Of a stretch of 64,000 nucleotides of DNA, positions 17,790 through 25,185 are shown piece by piece; positions within the stretch are counted from its first letter, which is position 1, and each line of letters starts with the position of its first letter. The notes under the pieces are model-generated. The model saw only the letters and a program-made list of their open reading frames with translations. It was not told the DNA's origin and ran no database searches. The stretch spans positions 62,001-126,000 of the forward strand of contig JACRPO010000003.1 of the NCBI GenBank assembly GCA_016223165.1, given 5' to 3'. The translations under genes were made by a program, and so were the position numbers. The DNA comes from Burkholderiales bacterium. GTDB taxonomy: Bacteria; Pseudomonadota; Gammaproteobacteria; Burkholderiales; Burkholderiaceae_C.

Positions 17790-18876
17790 GAACGAACGGA
17801 TCAAGCGCAGCTACTTCGTCTTCCTGAAGGAAGCCAAGCGGCAGAGCGAGGACTCGGTGGACGCGGTGGCAAAGGCGCTGGCGCGGTTCGAGGCCGACAC
17901 GCGCCACCGGGACTTCAAGGCCTTCCACTTCGAGCAGGCCATCGCATTCAAGAAGCACCTGAGTGAGCAGGACAGCCGGGCCACCGGCGGCAAGCTCAGC
18001 AAGGCGACGTTGAACGCGACGCTCGCGCACCTGAAGCGGTTCTTCCAGTGGATGGCAGACAAGCCGGGCTACAAGTCGCGGCTGCAGTACTCGGACGCCG
18101 AGTACTTCAACCTGTCGGAGAAGGACACCAGGGTGGCGACCGCGCGGCGCGAGCGGCCGGCGCCGACGCTCGAGCAGATCCGGCACGTGATCGCGCTGAT
18201 GCCGAGCCAGACTGAGATCGAGCGGCGCGATCACGCGCTGGTGGCCTTCGCGTTGCTCACCGGCGCGCGGGACAGCGCCATCGCCTCGATGAAGCTCAAG
18301 CACGTGGACCTGGCCGCAGGCAGCGTGTTCCAGGACGCGCGGGACGTGCAGACCAAGTTCAGCAAGACCTTCACGACGTACTTCTTTCCGGTCGGTGGTG
18401 CGCCTCGAGAGATCGTCGAGGCCTGGGTCACGTACTTGCGGCAGGAGAAGCTGTGGGGCAATGACGACCCGCTGTTCCCGGCAACCCTGGTGGAGCTCGG
18501 CGAAGCGAGGCAGTTCGAAGTCACGGGCCTGGCGCGGCGGCACTGGAGCAGCGCGTCGCCAATTCGCACGATCTTCCGACGCGCGTTCGAGTCCGCGGGT
18601 CTGCGCTACTTCAACCCGCACAGCTTCCGCACGACCCTGGTTCAACTCGGCCAGACCCTGTGCCGCGACGCCGAGCAGTTCAAGGCGTGGAGCCAGAATC
18701 TCGGACATGAAGGCGTGCTGACGACGTTCCTGAGCTACGGGAGCGTCGCGCAGGGGCGGCAAGGGCAGATCATTCAGGCGCTGGCGACGACCGATCCCCA
18801 CCCGAGAGGGAGTGTCGAGGCGCTGGAGCGTGCGGTGATGGATGCGATTCGTGGTGCCAAGCTGCTCTCCGGCTAA
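17770..18876 (+). CDS. int: Tyrosine site-specific recombinase (integrase)
   Basis: A 368-residue integrase from the ATG at 17770; an in-frame start at 17743 would add nine residues. The N-terminal SAM-like core-binding domain (1-110) precedes the catalytic domain. Catalytic residues visible are R167 in LTGARDS, H284 and R287 in HSFR, H313 in LGHEG and Y323 in LSYGS; a lysine near 196 or 199 fits the beta-strand position. It would insert or excise the element that carries the AlpA-like and primase genes. No obvious attachment-site repeat was found next to the gene. Confidence 0.92.
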   Translation: MATHNAENERIKRSYFVFLKEAKRQSEDSVDAVAKALARFEADTRHRDFKAFHFEQAIAFKKHLSEQDSRATGGKLSKATLNATLAHLKRFFQWMADKPGYKSRLQYSDAEYFNLSEKDTRVATARRERPAPTLEQIRHVIALMPSQTEIERRDHALVAFALLTGARDSAIASMKLKHVDLAAGSVFQDARDVQTKFSKTFTTYFFPVGGAPREIVEAWVTYLRQEKLWGNDDPLFPATLVELGEARQFEVTGLARRHWSSASPIRTIFRRAFESAGLRYFNPHSFRTTLVQLGQTLCRDAEQFKAWSQNLGHEGVLTTFLSYGSVAQGRQGQIIQALATTDPHPRGSVEALERAVMDAIRGAKLLSG

Positions 18877-18938
18877 GGCGATACGCGCCGCAACCGTGGG
18901 CCGGCCAATTGGCTGGTGCGAACGCCGCGCTTCGGGGT

Positions 18939-19205
18939 TCAGTGCAGCCATTCGACGGTGATCACCTTGTCGGTCGACGGATCCACAATCAACGCTGCGC
19001 ACAGATACTTCGACATCAACGACACCGCGCGCCGGCCTACGTCGCGCGAGAGCTCCTTCCGCGACCGGCGATCGAAGCGCACCTTGATGGCTCCGAACGA
19101 CTTCTCTCGGCTGCCATACGAGAGGAGCCAGTCAACTACGAGTGGCGGGATGCAGCGTTGCTGCTGCCGCACGGCAGCGTGCCGGGTCATCTCCTGCGCG
19201 CTCAC
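18939..19205 (-). CDS. Small conserved protein, second gene of an unknown coupled pair
   Basis: An 88-residue protein starting at GTG 19205 (VSAQEMTRHAAVRQQQRC). The GTG overlaps the upstream stop as GTGA, and GAGGAGGG lies just before it. The pattern 'T-H-A-x-R-x-Q-Q-R-x-I-P-P' followed by 'GAIKVRFDRRSRK' and a C-terminal 'VDPSTDKVITV' matches a widespread small-protein family, somewhat like DUF4258 toxins. Function is unknown to me. Coupling to a larger upstream gene with a DNA-binding-like start would fit a toxin-antitoxin or regulatory pair, but this is not established. Confidence 0.75.
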   Translation of the reverse strand: MSAQEMTRHAAVRQQQRCIPPLVVDWLLSYGSREKSFGAIKVRFDRRSRKELSRDVGRRAVSLMSKYLCAALIVDPSTDKVITVEWLH

Positions 19206-19930
19206 TTGAGGCCCTCCTCGTCTGAATCGACTTCGCCCGAGAGCGAGGCCAGCAGTTCATCACTCTGCCGCTGCCATTCCTGGTTCTCGGCAGTGCCAGG
19301 TACGTACTTGTCTTCGAGGTAGGCGGTGAAGCCCGCCAAGCCGCGGGCTCGGGGCGTATCGCCAATCGGGGACCCGAGCGGGATCGCATGAAGTGCCCCA
19401 CCGTCGTCCGGATAGGCGCTTCTGAGGGCCGCGCGGATCCCCAAGAACGGGTCATCGTTGATGAACCTGCGGATCGCCGTGAGTCTTGGTCCCAGCAAGA
19501 GCGCTTTGATCTCCCAACCGTCTTCGAAGATCGCCCCGCCGTGATCCTTGAACAGGAAGTCGAACTCTCGCTCGATGGCCGAGGACTTCGCGACAAGGAG
19601 AAAGATCACTCGGTTGACGAACACGTCGCGCCAAACGTTCACCTCGTCGCAGGCCTTGGTGAGGACTTCCGCCGTCTCCCGAGTCAGCGTGAAGCTAACA
19701 GGGCGCAGATCCTTCAACTCGGCGAAGCACCTTCTGATGAACGCCCGCGCCGGGTCGGAGTTCTTCTGTCCGTCGAGTTCGGCCACCAGCATCGGCGCCT
19801 CGTTGGCGAGGACCACATCCAGATAGGCGTCCCGATTCAGGCATGCCGCGCCAGTCAGTTCATTGAGTTTCTTGAGAAGCGGCGCCCAGAGCTGCACCGT
19901 GATCTTCCCCTTGTCGGCCTTCGTCTTCAT
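19202..19930 (-). CDS. Conserved protein of unknown function, first gene of the pair
   Basis: A 242-residue protein starting MKTKADKGKITVQLWAPLLK. ATG 19930 has GAGGG six bases upstream; a GTG at 19942 would add four residues. Family members I recall also start MKTK-DKGKITV and carry repeated blocks about contacts of short helices (residues 10-40 and about 80-120, RPVSFTLTRETAEVLTKAC). Those blocks look like ribbon-helix-helix-type or sensor repeats. No enzyme motif is seen. It is translationally coupled to the 88-residue gene. It sits directly beside the integrase, so it probably belongs to the element's cargo. Confidence 0.7.
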   Translation of the reverse strand: MKTKADKGKITVQLWAPLLKKLNELTGAACLNRDAYLDVVLANEAPMLVAELDGQKNSDPARAFIRRCFAELKDLRPVSFTLTRETAEVLTKACDEVNVWRDVFVNRVIFLLVAKSSAIEREFDFLFKDHGGAIFEDGWEIKALLLGPRLTAIRRFINDDPFLGIRAALRSAYPDDGGALHAIPLGSPIGDTPRARGLAGFTAYLEDKYVPGTAENQEWQRQSDELLASLSGEVDSDEEGLK

Positions 19931-20267
19931 CGTTGCCCTCACTTCAGTGTGATTGAAGAATAGGCAAACGGCATGACTACTTCAAGCCATGTGGCGCGAT
20001 GGTTTCACGGGAATTCCTTTGCAATAGGTGGCGGCCGTTCAAGCCGCAACTCCCGCCAGTCGCAGCGCCGCCGTTCAGGGTGGGGCAACCAGGAAGCGAG
20101 TCTTCATACCATCTTCATACAGCTATACAGCTGGCGGCGCAGGTCGTTGATTCGCAAGGCGGGCAGCGCAGGATCCGGGCGCAGATCCCTGCCCTACGAG
20201 GGCAGGGCCCTTTTGAGCTACCGCGGCGCCGACGCCCCTGGCGGCAGCAGCCTGCCTTTTGCGGCAA
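19931..20267. other. 337-base gap with no gene seen
   Basis: Between the start of the unknown pair and the end of the SRAP gene. It must carry the promoter of the pair. A short direct repeat, CTTCATAC, occurs twice close together at 20102 and 20113. No terminator with a T-run or coding frame could be supported. Confidence 0.5.
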
Positions 20268-21209
20268 TCAGGCAGCCAGGCGGTGCTCGTAGAAGGGCCG
20301 GTCTCGATCGTCGAGGATCGCGTAGAGCTCACTGAGCGGCTTGCCCGCTGGCGCAAGCCAGGAATCCAGCTGCTCTTCCTTGATCGGAACGATGCAGCGA
20401 TCGTGCCCTGCCGCCGCGACCTCAGAAGGCGGGTCGTCGGTGATGGCTGCGAACGACAGCAACTCTTCACCATCAGGGCCGGCCCAGCACGACCACAGGC
20501 ATGCGACAAGCATCTCGTGTCGCGGCCGCGGTCGGAACTCCAGAACGACGTTCTGTTTGGAGCCGTCCGAGCCTTCGCGAGCGACGTTCTCGAAGAACGC
20601 ATCGACCACAAGAATGCCGTGCTTGCGGCCGAAGAGCGGCTTCCAGAAGCTGCCCTCGAGGTTGTCGCGTCTGGCGTTGTAGGTGCCCGGAAACTTGGCG
20701 TCGTAAGAGGCGGGCTTGCCCTCCGGCCGGCATTGGTACCGCATCGGCTTGATCACCCGGCGCCCTTTGTCGAGAACCATCACCGGCGCATACCAGCCAG
20801 GGAAGATTCGGGCATCTTCGTCGCTCAGGGTGTGCGACTTCAGGCCCTGGAGCTTGGTCATCGCGCGCTCGATCTTGGTCGACGCGATGCGCTGGCTCTC
20901 GGTGGCCGCCTTGGTGGTCTTGGTCTGCAGGGTCCGCTCCGCATCGGCCAGGCGCTTGCGCTGCCGGAACAGCTCCTGCTCGAGCTCGACCACCAGTCGG
21001 GCGTCGTGCTCGTCGATCTGCCGCTTGATCTCGCGCTCCTCGTCGGTGGCCGGCTCCGCGAAGATGGCATCCATCACGCGGGGGATCTTCAGCTTGGCCT
21101 CCTGGGTCCGATGCCAGTAGATGCGCACGAAGTCGCCCAGGGAGAGGGTCGCGCCGAACCTGCGGACGAAGCGGTAGTAGCTCGCCGTGATCTGCGCGGA
21201 GTAGCACAT
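20268..21209 (-). CDS. Divergent SRAP (HMCES/YedK-like) DNA-protein crosslink protein
   Basis: A 313-residue protein starting MCYSAQ, with Cys2 the conserved nucleophile of SOS-response-associated peptidases, which crosslink to abasic sites in single-stranded DNA. The conserved NAR is at 178-180, and E207 in VVDAFFE stands for the usual FYEW glutamate. A conserved-type PIKEEQLDSWL follows near the C-terminus. A charged, helical, coiled-coil-like segment at about 52-125 is inserted between the N-terminal strand and the APV/NAR core. Classical YedK is about 220 residues. The longer upstream frame is rejected because Cys2 must be N-terminal. It may be part of the accessory region; SRAP genes are common on mobile elements. 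Confidence 0.88.
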   Translation of the reverse strand: MCYSAQITASYYRFVRRFGATLSLGDFVRIYWHRTQEAKLKIPRVMDAIFAEPATDEEREIKRQIDEHDARLVVELEQELFRQRKRLADAERTLQTKTTKAATESQRIASTKIERAMTKLQGLKSHTLSDEDARIFPGWYAPVMVLDKGRRVIKPMRYQCRPEGKPASYDAKFPGTYNARRDNLEGSFWKPLFGRKHGILVVDAFFENVAREGSDGSKQNVVLEFRPRPRHEMLVACLWSCWAGPDGEELLSFAAITDDPPSEVAAAGHDRCIVPIKEEQLDSWLAPAGKPLSELYAILDDRDRPFYEHRLAA

Positions 21210-21440
21210 GGGCCGACGATACCGCCGGAGGCAGCTTCGCCGCCGGCCGATCTCGCGTTGAGCTTTGAGCAATAGGCTCCGCAAGCAGCGCTGATTCCGG
21301 ACATGCACCCCTGCCATCCGACGTGGGTACTAGAGTGATCAGCGCCTAGTCAGTACGCTACGGCGAATACGCTCGCACAGCGGAAACGCATGGGGTCAGA
21401 TTCGGGGCTGCTCAACGCCATGAATCGACGCGCGTCGGCA

Positions 21441-24400
21441 TCAGAACCCGACCTCGGACTCCACGAGCGTCCACACCGGTAGCGTCCTAGGCGCCGAGTA
21501 GGTCTTCTGCGGATCACCGAACCCGAGGGCACCGCCTTCGTTGTTGCCGGCCACCCAGAGCCGCCCGTCGGCAGTGATTACGAGCGACTTGTGGCAGTCG
21601 GTGTGCATGGCCACCACCGGTGGCAGGCTGCGCACCTGCTGCCAGGCATCGAGCTGCACAGGGGCACCCGCTCCCAACCCGGAAGCAGAGTACTCGAACA
21701 GGCCCGCCACCCACAGCGAACCGTCCGCCTTCAGCGCCATCGAGCAGAAGTTCGCCGCGACCACGGCGCGCACGCCGGTGATGCCGGGCACCTGCGCGAA
21801 CGATGACTGCGGCGTCCAACCAAACGAGCTGCGGCGCGTCGAGGGAGCATCGCCCGTGGCCCACAGGTTGCCGTCTTCCGTCACGGCCAACGAGTGCGCG
21901 AATCCGGTCGCCACGTCCACCACGTTCGTCAGCCCAGGCACAGGGGTCCACAACGAGATGTTGCCGATTGATCCGAAGCCGAGGATGCTCTCGCTGCCGC
22001 GGCTGTTCACACCCGCGGCCCAAACCGTGCGGTCAGCGCGCAGGACCAACGTGTGCACACCATCCGAGACCACCGCGTGCGCGTCGACCAGCCCGGGCAC
22101 GGGAATCCAGAAGTTCTGGAAGATCTGCGCGTTCGGTGGCTGGAAACCCAACTGACCAAAGATGTTGGGGCCGGCCACCCAGAGCTGCCCGGCACCGGTC
22201 ACTGCATACGAGGCCACGCTGCTGCCCTGGACGAAGCGCACGTCCGCCAGGCCGGCTACGGGGGTCCAGGTCTCGACCGTCACTGCGCCGTTGCCAAGCG
22301 AGCCGAAGTCGCCGTTGCCGGTGACCCACAGCGCTCCATCCTGCGCGATCACGAAGGTGTTGCCGCTGCCCATGTCGACGAATCGCGCGCGCGGAGCGGC
22401 CGAGAGCGCGAACCACGGGCCCGAGGTCGTGCCCGGACTGCCGAGCGAGTGGTAGTTGTTGACGTCAGGATCTCGCCCCGCGGCAACGAGGGCGCCGCTC
22501 GCCTTCAAGCCAATAGCGCAACTGCCGGAGCACGTGGCAAGCCGCCCCTTCGTGGCCGCCGGCTCCACAGCGGGCGGCGCCTGCGCCGTCGTCACGGTCA
22601 GTAGCGCCGCCCGGCTGACCGCATCCTGGCCAACACCATTGCTGACGACGACATCGAAACGCGCCCCGTTGTCGGCCGGAGCCACGGCATCGAGCTGCAA
22701 AGTAGCTCCTATGGCATCGCCCCAAGGGTCTCCGTCTCGCCGCCACTGGTACTTCGGGCTCGGGACACCGATGGCAAGCACGCGAAAGCCCGCGGACCGG
22801 CCCGCCTCCACACTCAGGTCCGCCGGCTGGACCACGATCGTCGGAGCGATCGGACACCCAGTGTCGAGCAGGGCCGAGCTCACGAGCCTGAAGGTGGGAT
22901 GGTCGGCCGAGTCGACACTGGCCTGCAGCCGATTGACCGATCGGTCACGCACGAGCATCTGGGCGCCGGAGTGGAGATACCCGACAACCGCCGCCGCCGC
23001 GTCATCGCCAGGCAGCGCATTGGCCACGGCCAGTACCTCTTCCTGAACCACACCGCCTTCGACCGTTCCATTGCATGTCAGGAAATTGCGCGTGTACGGC
23101 TTCGAGGCGGCGAGGTCGGGCCTGAACCGCTGGCCGCTGAACGACAGCAGCCCATCGCCTTCAGCAAAGGCCAACCTGTTCGACGACGACTCGAGGGCGA
23201 GCCCGATGCCGACCTTGAACGGGACAAGCGCTTGCGGGAAGGGCTGCGTCGCGAGCTTGGCCAACAAGGAGCCTTCCTCGAGCTCGACGCCGACCAGTTC
23301 GGCCTCGCCACTGGTCAGCGTCGACTCACCCGCCTGGTGGCAGGAGACTTGGCCGCAACCGTTGATCAAGGCGCTGCCGAGCGCCGGGTCACGTCCTTGC
23401 GGCAAGGCGACGCCGCCGATCGTCTTCGCGCTGGCGAGGATTCCCGAATGTGGCGTGCCGATGGTGACAACCTGCCGGATCTTTCCCGCCACCTGCAATG
23501 CGTCGAACCGGCCACGCTTGCCGAGGCCCTGGAGCATCGTGCGTGCCAGCAGGCCCCCGAAGGAGTGGGCGACCACGGTGACGGGCTTGCCGGTCTTGGC
23601 GTGCACCCTGTCGATCGCCTCTGCGAGCTCGTCGGCCACCACTTCAAACGGCGCGTTCGTCGCCCATTGGAACTCGAAGGGCACCACCACCGGACTGCGG
23701 ATCTGCATGAGCAGGGTTGGCAACGCGCCCCAGGTGTTGCAGGGCAGCCCGAGCGAGGTCTGAACAACGCACCCGGTGGAGGTCGGATCCGCCGACCCGC
23801 CGCCCAGCTCCTGGCCCGGCGTGTATCCGTGTACGAGCACGACGGGTTCGGCAACGTTCGCCGGGAGGGCAGCCTCGGGAAACGGCGCGCTCAACCGCCA
23901 AGCCGGCGCACTGTAGACACAGACCACGTCCAGCCGCTGACCCGGCGCCGGCGGCAACCAACCCGGCAAGCACGATCGCGCAAGCACATGGAGCGGGCGC
24001 GAGAATTCGCCGAGCCTGTAGCCCCCGGCCGCGGAGAACCAGCCGTTGCCCGTCGCCCACTCGTGGAAGCCCGGGCTCATGTCGAGCCGCCTGCTGGTCC
24101 CCTCCTTGCGACGCTGGGCAGTGGACGCGCCGGAAAGGGCGGTGGCACCGCCCCACTCGAAGCGCACAGGGCGCATGTCGCCCGACACGTCGCGATCGAA
24201 CCGCAGACGTAGCTGGCGCCCCTCGTGGGTGGTCCCTTCCATGAGTGTCACGTCCGCCGTCGGCACGCCGGGAGACGGATCGAAGGCGACGCGGACGTCG
24301 CCATTGGGGCTGGTCAGCGTGCCGCCGGCCTCGCCGATCTGCGCGCCGGCAAGCACCGTCACCGCGACCACCTGGATCGGACCTCGCAGCTCGGAGACCG

Positions 24401-24803
24401 ACCCGTTCGCACGGTGGCGGATCTGCAAGCGATAGAGGTGAGAAGAGCCGGCCGCCAATGCGCGCGCATCGACCTGCAGGAACCACCGACCCGATGCCTC
24501 GACCGCGGCAAGAAATGCTGCGCCATCCAGCACCGTCACCTCGTAGCGTGACGCGAGGTCCTTGGTCAGCAGCGTCAGCGCCTGCGTGCTGCGCTCGCCC
24601 GCGAGCACCTTGACGACGTACTGGGTGTCGCCAAAGCCTATGGCGGCCAGTTCGCTGGCCGGTGCGACCGTGGCCGTGCCTGTGGCCGGGACCGGCGCAG
24701 GACTAGGTGGGGTGACCTCAGCCCCGCCGTCCCCGCCACCCCCACCACCGCAACCAGCCAATGCGGCAGCACACAGCACAAGGCAGGCCAGCGCGACTCG
24801 CAT
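21441..24803 (-). CDS. Large lipoprotein: lipase-like domain, Ig-like domain, RCC1-like repeats
   Basis: 1120 residues. The start at 24803 gives a lipoprotein signal, MRVALACLVLCAAALAGC, with lipobox LAGC followed by a glycine-rich linker. An alpha/beta-hydrolase domain has VVLVHGY near residue 320 and AHSFGG at 412-417 (nucleophile Ser414), like lipases and PGAP1-type esterases. After about residue 680 an Ig-like segment appears (VQPADLSVEAGRSAGFRV). The C-terminal 350 residues hold RCC1-like repeats of the type 'LWVAGNNEGGALGFGD', predicted to fold as a beta-propeller. It is probably anchored in the outer membrane. Substrate unknown. It lies 31 bases after a small lipoprotein gene, so the two may share a transcript. 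Confidence 0.85.
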   Translation of the reverse strand: MRVALACLVLCAAALAGCGGGGGGDGGAEVTPPSPAPVPATGTATVAPASELAAIGFGDTQYVVKVLAGERSTQALTLLTKDLASRYEVTVLDGAAFLAAVEASGRWFLQVDARALAAGSSHLYRLQIRHRANGSVSELRGPIQVVAVTVLAGAQIGEAGGTLTSPNGDVRVAFDPSPGVPTADVTLMEGTTHEGRQLRLRFDRDVSGDMRPVRFEWGGATALSGASTAQRRKEGTSRRLDMSPGFHEWATGNGWFSAAGGYRLGEFSRPLHVLARSCLPGWLPPAPGQRLDVVCVYSAPAWRLSAPFPEAALPANVAEPVVLVHGYTPGQELGGGSADPTSTGCVVQTSLGLPCNTWGALPTLLMQIRSPVVVPFEFQWATNAPFEVVADELAEAIDRVHAKTGKPVTVVAHSFGGLLARTMLQGLGKRGRFDALQVAGKIRQVVTIGTPHSGILASAKTIGGVALPQGRDPALGSALINGCGQVSCHQAGESTLTSGEAELVGVELEEGSLLAKLATQPFPQALVPFKVGIGLALESSSNRLAFAEGDGLLSFSGQRFRPDLAASKPYTRNFLTCNGTVEGGVVQEEVLAVANALPGDDAAAAVVGYLHSGAQMLVRDRSVNRLQASVDSADHPTFRLVSSALLDTGCPIAPTIVVQPADLSVEAGRSAGFRVLAIGVPSPKYQWRRDGDPWGDAIGATLQLDAVAPADNGARFDVVVSNGVGQDAVSRAALLTVTTAQAPPAVEPAATKGRLATCSGSCAIGLKASGALVAAGRDPDVNNYHSLGSPGTTSGPWFALSAAPRARFVDMGSGNTFVIAQDGALWVTGNGDFGSLGNGAVTVETWTPVAGLADVRFVQGSSVASYAVTGAGQLWVAGPNIFGQLGFQPPNAQIFQNFWIPVPGLVDAHAVVSDGVHTLVLRADRTVWAAGVNSRGSESILGFGSIGNISLWTPVPGLTNVVDVATGFAHSLAVTEDGNLWATGDAPSTRRSSFGWTPQSSFAQVPGITGVRAVVAANFCSMALKADGSLWVAGLFEYSASGLGAGAPVQLDAWQQVRSLPPVVAMHTDCHKSLVITADGRLWVAGNNEGGALGFGDPQKTYSAPRTLPVWTLVESEVGF

Positions 24804-24834
24804 CCTCTCGGCCCCTGGGCGCACAAGGCTCGGA

Positions 24835-25119
24835 CTAGTTCGGCGCAGACGCTGCCCCGGACGCGGCCTGGGCCGGCGGGCACGGCTTCTTGTTGGCGTC
24901 CGAGGCGCCGGATTCGCCTTGGAGTCCGCATCCGACGCTCGTGTAGACGCCGCCTGCGACGCCAGCGGCGCGACCGATGAACCCGTCGTTCGTCTTGGAG
25001 TAGTCGGAGAGGCCGTCACCTACCCGCTGCATCAGCCGCCCCCCGGCGGCACAGGCCGTCAGTGATGCGGCGGCGAGAACGGCAAGCCCAAGGAGCAACG
25101 CTCTGTTCGGCACCTTCAT
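24835..25119 (-). CDS. Small lipoprotein of unknown function
   Basis: 94 residues starting MKVPNRALLLGLAVLAAASL with lipobox LTAC. The mature part is short and Ser/Ala-rich at its end, with two cysteines (VGCGL and PCPP). The ATG at 25119 is preferred over one 33 bases upstream because it gives a standard lipoprotein signal and has AAAGGGGGA before it. It precedes the RCC1-lipase gene by 31 bases, suggesting an operon. No family recognised. Confidence 0.75.
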   Translation of the reverse strand: MKVPNRALLLGLAVLAAASLTACAAGGRLMQRVGDGLSDYSKTNDGFIGRAAGVAGGVYTSVGCGLQGESGASDANKKPCPPAQAASGAASAPN

Positions 25120-25185
25120 TGGATCCCCCTTTCGAAACAGACAGGCAACCAAGCTGTAGAGGCCACGGTTAGGCTCCTAGTCTTG

